This document shows, one piece after another, positions 1-11,300 of a stretch of 64,000 nt of DNA (its first letter is position 1; each line of letters starts with the position of its first letter). Made by a program: the position numbers and the translations under genes. The notes beneath the pieces are model-generated. The model did no database searches. It had not been told where the DNA came from and worked only from the letters and a program-made list of their open reading frames with translations. This stretch comes from Theristus sp. LFF4_11 (lineage: Eukaryota > Nematoda > Chromadorea > Monhysterida > Xyalidae): contig JASANC010000952.1 of the NCBI GenBank assembly GCA_030248135.1, positions 1 through 64,000 on the forward strand, given 5' to 3'.

Positions 1-160
1 AACGTGCAAGCACTGTTTCTTGCGGTTTCGCCTGGTAAGCGTATACCGCGGGCCCCCAGGCTCGTCAGTACGACAAGACCCGGGCTAACCCAACTAAAAA
101 TGATCACCAGCGCAGACGGATGTTACGTCTGGCTGAAACATCAGCGAAACCGCGGATAAT
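1..160 (+). repeat. Interspersed repeat family K, copy 1
   Basis: This ~155-bp sequence recurs at 29578-29735 (same strand), 56694-56855 (opposite strand) and, more diverged, at 11085-11260. Shared landmarks are GCAAGCACTGTTTCTTG, a TACCGCGGGCCCC block and CATCAGCGAAAC. It has no coding potential that I can support. The type of element is unknown. Confidence 0.7.
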
Positions 161-507
161 ATGTTTTTGTGTAACGACCAGTAACCAACCGGTGTGCCAA
201 TGTGCAGTATAACCTACGTCACGTGGGCATATCCAGACACTGAGATTGTGCTGACGCCCGCGTGGTCGCCAAACGCACGGCAGCAGTATTTCCAAGTCAG
301 CTCCGGTAAGATGATTGAAAATCTCCGTTTCTGATTGCTTGGTGGTTCAAGGTGTCTTTAGAATGATGCAATTACAGTATCGGAGTGGCGGCTCGTGAAT
401 TATACGTGCTATCGACATTTGATCAACTACGGAGAAGATGTCGGATACTGGTGCGCCTATTTTTCATAACAGATCATTTTTGTGTGTTGCTTTTGGCACG
501 GGATGTT

Positions 508-682
508 TGTTCTTATATTTTTTGGAAAGATATGCAGGCATCATCATCGGAAAAAGTTTTGAAACCTCGAGTGGGATTCGAACCCACGTCCCTGGTTGTC
601 CGGGACAGCGCCTTAGTCCACTTGACCACCGAGGCCCGATGATTCCTGTATCTCTTTCAAAAAAATATAAAAACAAATCATG
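508..682 (-). repeat. tRNA-like sequence inside a ~42-bp inverted repeat
   Basis: On the minus strand, 637-558 resembles a tRNA: a 7-bp acceptor stem (with G-U pairs), an A-box-like D arm (TGGTCAAGTGGACTAAGG) and a good T arm (GTGGG TTCGAAT CCCAC). The anticodon stem pairs poorly (CTGTC against ACCAG), so a working tRNA is doubtful; a tRNA pseudogene or tRNA-derived element is more likely. It is flanked by inverted repeats at 508-551 and 635-680 that match at most positions, which an ordinary tRNA locus would not have. Confidence 0.55.
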
Positions 683-699
683 TTCTTGTCGCTTCACCG

Positions 700-800
700 T
701 TTCGTTCAACTCGATTGGCGCCCCACTAAATGGCGTTCTGTACGCTTCTCTGAGTTAGCCCTGGCTAAAAAAACATCGCCGAAAAATCCCAACAACAACA
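700..800 (+). mobile_element. 5'-truncated tRNA-derived SINE
   Basis: This matches the body and tail of the SINE seen in full at 49438-49632 (GGCGTTCTGTACGCTTCTCT, the TTAGCCCTGGCTAAAA block, then CAACAACAAC). The tRNA-like head is missing. Its tail runs into TTTTCAG, the acceptor of the first visible channel exon at 810, so the SINE sits directly against a splice site in sense orientation. Confidence 0.8.
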
Positions 801-809
801 ACTTTTCAG

Positions 810-1990
810 GTACGAAGTAGCGTACCACCTGAACATTGAACGCAAACCATTCTACTACATGGTCACATTGACCGTGCCCAGTTTCCTGATCACCAATCTG
901 GCATTGATCGGCGTGTTTTCGCCCTCGCAAGCAGACCAGGATCGTTCGGAAAAGGTTTCAATTGGGTTGACAGCGTTGCTGACAATGGCCGTGATTCTCA
1001 TGATGGTCTCAGAACTGATGCCGAAGAATGCGACGAGCTTTCCGAAATTAGGTGATTATGCTCTTTTATTGTATTCCCGAGACCCAATGCGCGCGCAGTC
1101 TCATGCATGATGCGGGAATGCAAAATTTGGTGACGTGGTCCGAGTACCCAAAATATGGCCGGAGTCACTTAGGGCCATTGCGAATTGCCACATAAAGATT
1201 GAAACTAGTTTCCTTTTTACGGCTGCAAGCGTATTCAATCGCAGAACCCAAAAAAATTGACAATAGTTATGGTTCGTTGACTAATTGATTTGTGGATTGA
1301 CTGCTGAATAGATTGAATGATTGATTGGTGCAGGCATGTTCATCCTGTGGGAGATGTGTATCATGGTGGTGGCAACGGTCGTAGCAGTTGGCATCATGTA
1401 CATTCACAGTCGCGCTGCGTTCGGCAGTCAAGTGCCGAAGCTTGCTAAGCCGCTGCTCATTGGTGCAGCTTGTCGTAGAAGACACTCGAGCTCGGATGAA
1501 GACGACCAACAAAACCGTTTGAAGGTACCTGAGCAGTATAAATTTCTTTGAATAAAATGTTAAATTTTAAACTTTCAACTTGTTTTCAGACGTTCACGAG
1601 CGCTCACGTGGTGGGAGAAAAGCTGGCCAATTACACGGACGTATGCTTTATGTATTTGTCAATCAGTTCCTACTGTTTTCTATTCCCATGTTTTTGTTGT
1701 TCACAAAATGAACGTTATTTGCAAAGGTTCCATTTCAGAAAGTCACCAACATCAATTCGTCCTACTTCAAGGTGCAGTGTAAGCTGTATCTAGCGACCCG
1801 CCAGATCGCCAATGTCATTCAGCATTTGGTCGAGCGCTTGCTGACGCATGAAAGCGAGAAACAGCGACGCCGTCGAAGACTCCAGGATTGGACGCTGCTC
1901 TGCCACCGGCTTGACCTACTTTGTCTTGCGCTGTCGATTGGCGCGAATTGCGCTGCTACGTATTTGTTTTACAGTCAGGGCTCCAAGTGA
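810..1990 (+). CDS. Cys-loop ligand-gated ion channel, C-terminal half
   Basis: Exons 810-1051, 1334-1524, 1590-1640 and 1739-1990 join in consistent phase and end in TGA. The ~244 visible residues hold the channel half of a pentameric receptor subunit. M1 begins at FYYMVTLTVPSFLI, M2 is EKVSIGLTALLTMAVILMMV, M3 is FILWEMCIMVVATVVAVGIM, then comes a basic, serine-rich cytoplasmic loop, and M4 lies near the C-terminus (LCLALSIGANCAATYLF). The glutamate just before M2 is typical of cation-selective acetylcholine-receptor-like subunits, so a cation channel is inferred. The ligand-binding domain must lie left of the window, because 1-809 holds only repeats. Ligand and exact subunit cannot be told from this part. 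The family call is firm. Confidence 0.88.
1074..1262 (+). mobile_element. MITE family A, copy 1
   Basis: Diverged copy of a ~200-bp non-autonomous element with terminal inverted repeats around GCGACTCAATGCG / CGCATTGAGTCGC. Internal landmarks are GACGCGGGAATTC and AGATTGAAACTAGTTTCC. It lies in the first visible intron of the channel gene. Confidence 0.8.
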
Positions 1991-3261
1991 CTGGAATATT
2001 GCAAAGACTACTGGATGTTGAGGACATGCGAACGATAAAGATACGTTGACATTTCATGAATAGTTTGAGCGCACCGCAATACTGCCGAAAATTAATTTGT
2101 AATAATGTTATTCTTGTTTCATAAAAATTATAAGTTTACGCTTTAATATTTTCAAAACGTATTTCTTGATCTGAATAAAAGGGCAAGTCTTCGCAAATGG
2201 TGCTTTGAAATGCAGCTGCAACGAAACGAGGTGGTTCTACTTTATTCAACTGATTTTCAAGCCAACAGTGAAAAGCAATAAAAGAGTGGGCGCGCGCAGG
2301 TAGCGCCCTCTAACGACAACAGTGACAAACGTTTGCTGCACACAGCCATAGTCTATCTGTAGCTGAAAACTGGATTGTTCTTGAAACGAAAATCTGCATC
2401 AAATCAAGAAATGTATGATAATACTGTAAATGTCAAATTGAGGCAAAACATTTGAATGTGTGGAAAATATCTTGAGTAAATATATAAAAGGGGAGTTGGG
2501 GGGGTGAGGGAAAAAATGAGCCGGGGGTGGGGGGGGATCGGTATAAGGTTCAGGTTCAGCCAAACGAAATAACAGTTGGACTATTGAGTGGATTCACAAA
2601 GCTGTGGCGTAACACAGTTCAAAGCGGTTCGATCACTTTTCAAAGAGACAATGAATTTCACGTTTTTCACAGCCCTGCGGTTTTTTGTTATAATAATTTT
2701 GTTGCATTCTGTGTATGGCAAAAAGTCTGCAGACTGGGGGAGGCTTCAGCTGCTGCTAGCGCATCCCAGTCAGCTTTCTCGTTTCTTTCTGATAAACATA
2801 AATTTGCACCCCTTTGATAGCGCACCCAGCTATTTCCGTTGGTGTCATTTCCTGAAATTAGACTTTTTTCATCCAGCCTGTAAATTCAAGCATACATTTT
2901 CAAGCATGCGATTTTTCAAATCATATGACGATAACAGTAGGTAGCACTCAAGTACTGAAACTGCATCTAACAAAAAAGAATTCGTTATTTGTAGTACCAT
3001 CAAGCATTTCTTATTTTATAGCGAACATATTTTTCACATATTTTGTATGTCATCACTTGCTTGGTTGGCTGGCTGTTCACTTTGACTTTGACGGTGGACA
3101 CTTTGTTTGTTAGTGCGAGCGCCGAGCACTGTGCAGTACATTTATGGGAAACGTTGGTCGAATAGTGTCCCGTGAACCCAACGTTGCCCATTATTCTAAA
3201 AATAGTGTTTGTACGGCAGATGCAACACGCGTGCAGTATGGCCGAATGAATAAGGCAGTCG

Positions 3262-3505
3262 ATCAAGGCGGAATCAGTCGCAGACTGGGAGTTGTCTTTT
3301 TTCAAAAATACCAACATATTTCCTAATCATGTGCGCAAAGCACAAAAAACGAACAGAATAGCATGAAGAATCCATCAGTCCAAAAAAGCGCGCCAAATTT
3401 GGCACACAATTTGGTTTCTGCACGGTTTTTTTTCTTTCATTCAAATTTCGCGCGCTCCTTGCACTGTGAAAAAAGCTGCCATGTTTACTCGGCCATTCCG
3501 TACAC
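3262..3505 (+). repeat. Interspersed repeat family J, copy 1
   Basis: Begins GATCAAGGCGGAATCAGTCG, continues AGACTGGGAGTTGTCTTTT and ends near AAGCTGCCATGTTTACTCGG. The same order of blocks occurs at 58120-58350 and, inverted, at 36342-36572; a short piece lies at 60130-60192. Confidence 0.75.
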
Positions 3506-3961
3506 ACAGCACACGCACGCACGCACAGCGTTCCAACACTTTCGGCCGGTAGGTTCGGTTTGAACAGTTGAACGCGGTAAGTGTACACATTTGTGCTTGT
3601 ATTTCTGTTCGGCAAGTCGTTCATGAACGGGCAATCCAAAAACATCTGCATCTTCTTCGGTATAATAAGCGCATGCGCTGGCCGGTGGGAAAACCTTTTT
3701 TTTCAAATGTATTCTATTAATCCATACTTTGTTTAAACAGCTTTTTTCACAGAATATTGTTTCAGCCGTTTTTTAGTTTTGGTGCCGCACCGACATGCAC
3801 TTTGATCAATTCAAAACAACGCACGCATGTGCAGATAATAATACCCGGTACGTATATTTTTGTCACATGAGCTTCGGCGGCGCTCTAGAAAAACTGCGAA
3901 ACAGCGAAATGTTCCCTGATGCCATGTTTTTTCTTCATTTCTTTCAATTGAATTGGTATGA

Positions 3962-4172
3962 TCTTTTATTCTGGTCCCGCAACTCAATGCGCGCATAGAC
4001 AGGTAAACAGTTTCATGGATGACGCGGGAATTCATAATTGGTAAAGTGACCCGACCCGAGTCCCCTACATAGGGCCGAGTCACTTAGGCGACTTTGAGTT
4101 GCCACATAAGGATTGAAACTAGTTTAGTTTTCTTTCTACGTCTGCATTCGGCAGAAGAGCCCAAAAAATTGA
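3962..4172 (+). mobile_element. MITE family A, copy 2
   Basis: Near full-length copy running from ATCTTTTATTCTGGTCCC to CCCAAAAAATTGATAAT, with the internal GACGCGGGAATTC and GGGCCGAGTCACTTAGGC blocks. Intergenic. Confidence 0.85.
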
Positions 4173-7100
4173 TAATATATAAAATATTAAGTGAAAGAAA
4201 CCGCAGACGCCAAACCGCATCATAACGCAACAAAACGCTCGCTTTTTTCACAAACAAAGAAAAAAACATAACGCGAGTTAACGTTGGTGGTGAGGTGGAG
4301 AGCAACGTTTTGGAGACATTGTTTTTGGAGACAACGTTTTTGCACATGACATCGTGTGACAATCATTTATCAGAAGAAACAAACAAAACGCACAACACAT
4401 ATACACACAATGCACATTGCTGATGCGTCGTATTTACTCACCATTATGCTCGAATTACCAAACAACAACAACACGACTGTTTTTCTCACCTCCGTTCTCC
4501 GTTGCTTCTCAGCCCCGCCTTTTCCACTGGTGTCGAGGCTAAGTTTGGGTCGTTTTCGGATGGACTTATTGGAAATCCGAATTTTCCCCTGAAAAATATG
4601 TGGTATGTTTGTGGAAAGTGCAGTAACAGTTGCTGCAGCTCAAATTGAAACAGTTTTGATTTTTTTCAAGAATTTCGGCTATGCAAACAAACGCACAAAA
4701 AGCCTTCTCACCATTGCATCCTCTTCAAGGACATTGCAGGACATCTGAGAGCATCCCACGTGTTTTGAGTTTCAGTGTAATGCGATGTTGAAAGTTTTTC
4801 AAGCTTTTTTATTGTTATCACACCACGGTAAATTCTTTTTTGTGTTGTTATCGTTTCAATGGTTTGCTCACGTTGTTATTTTTAGTATCATGTTTCCCGA
4901 ACTCAAAACGTGTCAGTTTTTGCTGGTGTTTGGTACGGCTGATCGATCAAGTCGGTTTTACACTTTCGCAATAGTCCAGACAAAGACTGATTTTTTTAGA
5001 GTTTCACCTGTGAGCTTAGGCTTGCTTGCACGGCGATTTGAAAAAACTGTCTTGAAATAATGTTGTCTTTTATTATTTTTTGATACTTTAGATACTTTGC
5101 ACATGATGATTCACTTTTTATAGTCGCTCGCACATTGTATATTTGTGCTGGATTTCCGTTGACACTTTGTAATCCAGAATTATGTTCGGCTTGTTTGATT
5201 TGTCGTTTTGTCAGTCGGATAGACAAGTTCACGATGGGAAATGTTTGAAGGCAACGCCCTCAAATGTTTGCAAATGTTTTATTTAATAAAACGTTTGTCA
5301 TAAACAGAGTTTGTACAACTTTGTTTTATTTTTGTTTTTGTTGTATGTTCTCGACCATATGCTTGAAAACTGTTCTTTTTTTAATAATATTTTGTCTCGA
5401 ATTTTTTGATGGAATTTGAAAATTGAGAGACATATAAACCCGAAGTATTTTTTGCGGTGCATCATATTTTTTATCGTATTTCACTTTCCATTCATATCAC
5501 GCACGCATGTTTTCAAAAGCGCAACCACACACATAATACGCACAAACAGCAAGCAAGGTTGCACGTTCAATGTTGAACTTGTGCGGTTATACCTTATTTG
5601 TCAAATGCGATTAATTTTTACAAATCGCTGAGCCGCCAGGTTGCGATTTTGTTGACTCCAGACCCTAAAAAAATCTGATTTTTCGAAATTTTATTCAAAC
5701 GCTCACTGCGGCACTAAGTTTTCCCACAAAACGCCGCAAAACGAACAACACACAATAAATCAACAGACGAAATATTGAAAAGTTAACAAAAAAGGTTGTG
5801 AAAAACGAAATTAAGTAATCAGTAAAGTAAGTAGGTTGTGTAAAGTAAATCTGCGACAGTGTGTGTTTTCACTTATTCGTGATTGATTTTTTTTGAAAAT
5901 TCAGTGGATATTCCGAATTGTGCTTTTGAACATTTAACGTCAACCATCAAGTTTATTTATTCTTCCAACTGACGTAAAATAATAAAAAAGATCACGGTGG
6001 TAAATGCTCAATGTTGGAAACAATGTTTTTTTTATGAAAACACCACTTTTCAATTATGGAAGGGATGGAAAATTCTGTTGTTGCACCTGAAAATGCGTCT
6101 ATAGCAAGCTGCAGTGATATTGAATCCTATGTTCAACTGAAAATATGTCAGCCACCACACTCACAGCGTGCGGTCAATAGCTTCCATTGATCCATTTTTC
6201 TCTGATTCGATATTTTCAAGATTCTTATCTGAATGTTGCAAAGATAAACAGTTTTGTTGTGTTTACACTGATTGCTTGTTTGCACAGATTTCGTTACTTT
6301 GCCTGAATTGAATGGAAAACGAGAGTGAATGGTGTGTAATTTTTGAAAGTAACTGATAGACAAAACGCTGAGATCAGTGCTTTTCCAATGACGGATTCGC
6401 ATACTCAGCGTGCACTGTTAGTGATGAGTCCCATCCATAAACAAACAAGCACTCTGTTGCTGCCACATGTCGCGACAAAAACCATCGCAAAACGCGTAAA
6501 TGCCCAAAAACATGACATTTGACAACTCTTACTCACAAGATTTCTTTGGAATGTGCTCATTTCACGCATGGGATCAGTGTGGATCTGTATGGTAAATGGA
6601 AAATGCCGAAAACCGCCAACAACGTTTTGCGACAACCATTTAGTGCTACGCAGGACAGATGCATGCAACAGCAACAACAACAACAACAGCAACGTGTATG
6701 CTGCACTTTTGGATTAAAACGTCTGAACTGATGTGGCGAAACCAAAAACACCACCACTGGGCTAGTCCTGTTCTCCAACTAAACTCCAAGTCATTCATTC
6801 CATTCCATTCCGTTCAACTCTCTCACCATACGTCTTGCGTTGCTTATTTGAACGGGATGCGAATATACGTGTTATTTGGCCAAATAACGCGTCCACATTG
6901 GTTTTGGTGTGCGCGAATATTTGGCATGCGTTTTGAAAATGTTCAAAAGTATGATGCGCCTGTACGCGCGTTGGAATGGGTTTCAGCAAGTGCACATTTC
7001 CTGAAGGTGAATTGCAAAGTGCTGCAACCCCAGAGCATACGCACTTGAAAACCAAACGGACAACCACACAAACGCATAGCGACACTTCAAAGTGTGCGCG

Positions 7101-8353
7101 CTATTTTGAGAGCAAACTTGTATGTGAAATATTGCGCTGTGTGGATCATCACCGCGCATAGATGATCATAAATTTTAAAAGTTTTCCATTATTTGATGAT
7201 TTGTTGATCTGATTGTTCACCGGATAGGTGACGGATTTATTATTCTCACCACCGTTGAGAGAGATGAGACGTCTCAGGAAATTTTTATTATTGTCCATGG
7301 GTACGGTACATTTGTATATTTTCTGATTTTAGCGACGCGTTTTTGTCGTTTTGACACCCGACGTTATACACGCACGTTGACGCGCGCGTCGACATATTCT
7401 TTGAATCTTCATTCTTTGAACATTTCACGGCTTTACTGAATGATATCCAGCTTTTTCAAATAAAAAATGTCAATGTGTTGACTCCGACATTTTAGCGTCA
7501 CTTTTAAAAAATGCTTTCATATTGTTCCGCTTTTTTGTCATTTGATTTTATGAAAATGCATTCAAGTGAAAATTCAAATGTAAAAGGCCATTCATAATAT
7601 TTTTTTCAAAAACTGCAGTTACTCAGATTTTTATTCGTTTTTTACAGTTTTCATTTTTCTCTGCCGCAATTATTTCGTAAATAATTTTTGATTGATTCAT
7701 ACGGCTCTTGTTTTCAAAACTGCACGCATCTGTCAAATGTGGAACAAAACTGAATTGTCTTTTTGTTGGTGCGGTTCTCCAGTGTGCTTTTTTGCTCAAT
7801 CAAACGACAAAATGTACGCAAAAATTACATTTATGTGCGGCCGCTTGGGCGCTTTCACATCTCATATGGTGCAGTCTAGTTTTGTAATTTCAGTCCCATT
7901 GCAGTAACAAACATCCTTTTTCCAATCCAGGTACAGGTGCATAAATCGGCGTTTTCGTTTTAGACAAGAAGAAAAAACGATGACTTTTTTAAACCAACAC
8001 AGCCACCGCTTAGCTAAAACTGTATCAAAAGTGTCTTCACTTCAGCAGAACAGGAACAGTAAAATAGATCACTGCGATTGCATTTGAAAGCTGTTGCCTG
8101 AGAAGTTTTTTCAATATGTTTGTGTACATATCGATTGTACTACATATCCGTTCCGTGGTTTATTTATTTAGCACTTGGTTTTTTTCCCGTGCAAACAATT
8201 AGATTGTGTCAAGTGTGTTCGAGCGGCGGGAGGAAAAGTTGTTCCCGACATTTTTTTCAGAAACACTGTCGAACAAACATCAAATAATTTCAAGTGTGTT
8301 TTGTCGATTTCAACAAAAAAAGAAAAAAACCGCAAAAAACCGGCGACAAAAAA

Positions 8354-11300
8354 ATGAACCAGCGTCGCGGTAGCTGGCAGCCGGGCATGCTGCCGCCGAG
8401 TGCGGTGCGTCCGCTGCGGGCGTTGTTCGAGCGGTTGGATTTGCCGGGCGACGGGTTTGTGCGGGCCGAACAGTTTGTGACCGCGTACCGCCGCGAGGCG
8501 TGCGACATGCCCGCGATTCCGCTGAACTTCCTCGCTTGTCTACGCCGCTGCGTGCCACAGAACGGTAAAAAACAGAATATAAACGACTGTGTGTGCCGCA
8601 GCTTTGCTGGTTTGGAAGCTGGTTTTTTTCGTTGTGCATGTGCCTGACACTGTACAATGTGTCGAATAAAATCGAATAGAATAAAGTCAATCAATCAAAA
8701 CGGCTTAAGCGGCGCATTCATGAAACAGTATTTAATGACGCGTATACCTGTCTTTCAGCACAGCTGCGCGTCATTAAATACTGCTTCATGAATGCCGCTT
8801 AAACCGCTTAGTCTTCAACTTTGTCGGACAATTTTACCGCTTCTCTATGACGGTTCGGCAGTTGCTTTGTCAGACTGATCAATTTCAAGCTAAATTTTCA
8901 CAACAAACGCAGTAGAATGTCGCAAGTATAATCAGCTAATACTAATATCTTTTATTTTGGTCCCGCGTCTCAATGCGCGCATGGATGCGTAAGCAGTCTC
9001 ATGCACAACGCGGGAATTCAAAATGGGCAAAAAGATCCGAGTCCCCTAAATAAAGCCGGGTCACTTAGGCTATTCTGAATTACCGCATGCAGATTGCAAC
9101 TAGTTTCCTTTCACGTCCACAACCGCATTGAGTCGCAGGTCTTAAAGAAAAAGATAATACAGATCATCCAGGGCGACTATATGCGATGTTTTGCTCGCAG
9201 GCATGCTGACGTTCGAGCGTGTGGTCGCGTCGCTTCGTCTCGCGTTACACGAGCATCCACCGAGCGGCACACCCAACGCTGCCCTACAGCCGGGCAGCCC
9301 ATCTGCGCTGGACGCTCACAGAGGCAACACCGGCGCGGCCCCACTGAAACCGGCCCGCAATCGACTAACCAACCAGCAATATCGCCAGTCCTGGATCGAC
9401 CAGCTAAACATGCGCCGAAGTGAGCCGCACCTTTCCACCGACAACAGTGATCCTGCCAACAACAATAGCAATAATGCTACTATCGGCCATCACGCGAAGC
9501 CACGAATGTCCTACGTGTCGCTGAAGTCGCAGTTGCATCTGAACGACACCTACGAGAATGTGGACGCGATTCGTGCTGCGCGACAGAAGCAATTGCTGAT
9601 GGAACAACAACAGCAACAGCAAAGAAACAACAAACTGCCGTCAAAGTGGATTCCGCCGGCGGTGCCGCCAGCGCAGACGAACGGACATGCGGAGGCAGTG
9701 AGACGCGCACAGGTGGGGAACAAAACACACACCTAAAAAGAGAAAAAAGAACAAAAACATGAACAAATAGGTTAGGTCCTATCCCAATATAAGCTAAACT
9801 CAAGCTTCTAACCTGTTTCGGGTGTTTGAGATATGCTCTTGTCATCGGGTATCGATCGGGTTTTTGCTGAGTTTGTGAGCGCGCATGCGGTTGTTTAATG
9901 GGAACGGAGTAAAAGATTTCTTGATTCGCTGCATGTGATTCGATGGCAATCAGAATCACTCTTTTTAACCTGTGAATACTGGTCTTTAAAAAACTTTCTC
10001 CAGTGTCCTCCGCAAGCACCCGGCCGAAGCATCGACTCACTGACGTTACGTGGTGGCCGACCACTGCAGCGCGTTAGTGCCGTGCAGGCACTGCAGAAGC
10101 CACCGGGCACTCAGCCTCAGCGTAGTGCCGCCAATCACACCAATTACGCACGTCCCTTCTCGACCTCCACCTCAAGTAGCACCAACGCGGACTCTAGCAG
10201 CGTCTCACCACCTACATCCGGCCGTGGCAACTGTCAATCATCGTCGTTCCACCAAAGTACACCGTCGCCGAATCGTCCATCGGACGCGAACGGTCGGTGC
10301 AGATCATATACCCGCGCGACGGTGTGGGGTACCGGTGTGGGTACCCTCAATCCGGTGTGCAGCCCGCAAGAACAAACTGTTGCGAGCTTTGCTTCATTGC
10401 ACCATGGTGCACAGCCCTCAAAATGGTGCAGAGCCCCAAAATGGTGCACGTGCAGAGCCCCAAAATGGTGCACATCCTTTAAAATGGTATCGCCAAAATG
10501 CCACCGCAAAAAATTCTTGCGGGCTGCACACCGGTTTTGAGAGCTGCGCACATTGGTACCCCACACTGTCTCACGGGTATGGTGCAGATCAGTTGAAGCG
10601 AAGTCAAATTTGTGTACTTTGTGCATGGCCCTTTGGATTGAGGTGAATTTTTAAAGTCAACAAATCAGGTCCACTCGAACAAAAAAACTTAACAGAAAAC
10701 TCAACAGATTTGTTGAGATTTCAGTTTAGTTTTTTGGAGTGTCTCCGTCTTTTTCGAAATTCCATTTTTACGCTTTTTGTTGCGGTATGCACTGAGATAA
10801 CGGGGCAACGAAACTTCCAAGCTCCCGAATACCCGGTCAAATTTTGTGTTTTTTGCAGGCCCGGTGATTCAGATGAAGAACGCCGCAGTGGACTCAGACG
10901 AGGGCTATGTGTCCGTGAGGATGCGCGACAAAACGGCTCGGCGGTCGCTGATGCCGAACGGTGGCATGCCGGCGGAGTCACTCCGACGACACACCGTGCA
11001 CGAGTCGCTCCAGCCACAGACGCCCGTTAGTTGTATTCCGGTGTTTTTATTGTTGTAAATTTTGGTTTGTTGTTATTCTTCATGGCCCAGGTAAAACACG
11101 AAGTTCGCTGTTTGCGGTTTCGCTAGGTAGACGCATACCGCGGTGCCCCCTCGCTCGGCAGTGCGATGGACACCAGGCAGAACTGCCGAAGGTGTTTTAA
11201 CACAGACAGATCTTATAGTCTGGGTAAAACATCAGCGAACCTAGAACGTAGAATCTCACAAAATCAACATCCCGGGTAATGAAGCCGCAATGGGCCCGGT

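Larger units (their letters stand above)
1991..8353. other. Intergenic, no gene seen
   Basis: I see no exon I can support in this 6.4-kb stretch; open frames are short, AT-rich and unlike proteins. It holds a family J repeat (3262-3505), a family A MITE (3962-4172) and a short CAA-type microsatellite (about 6665-6690). Polyadenylation-like AATAAA motifs near 2174 fit the end of the channel gene. Confidence 0.55.

Noticed and set aside
385..758. Overlapping frames at 385-758
   Set aside because: They read through the tRNA-like sequence and its inverted repeats; no protein signal.
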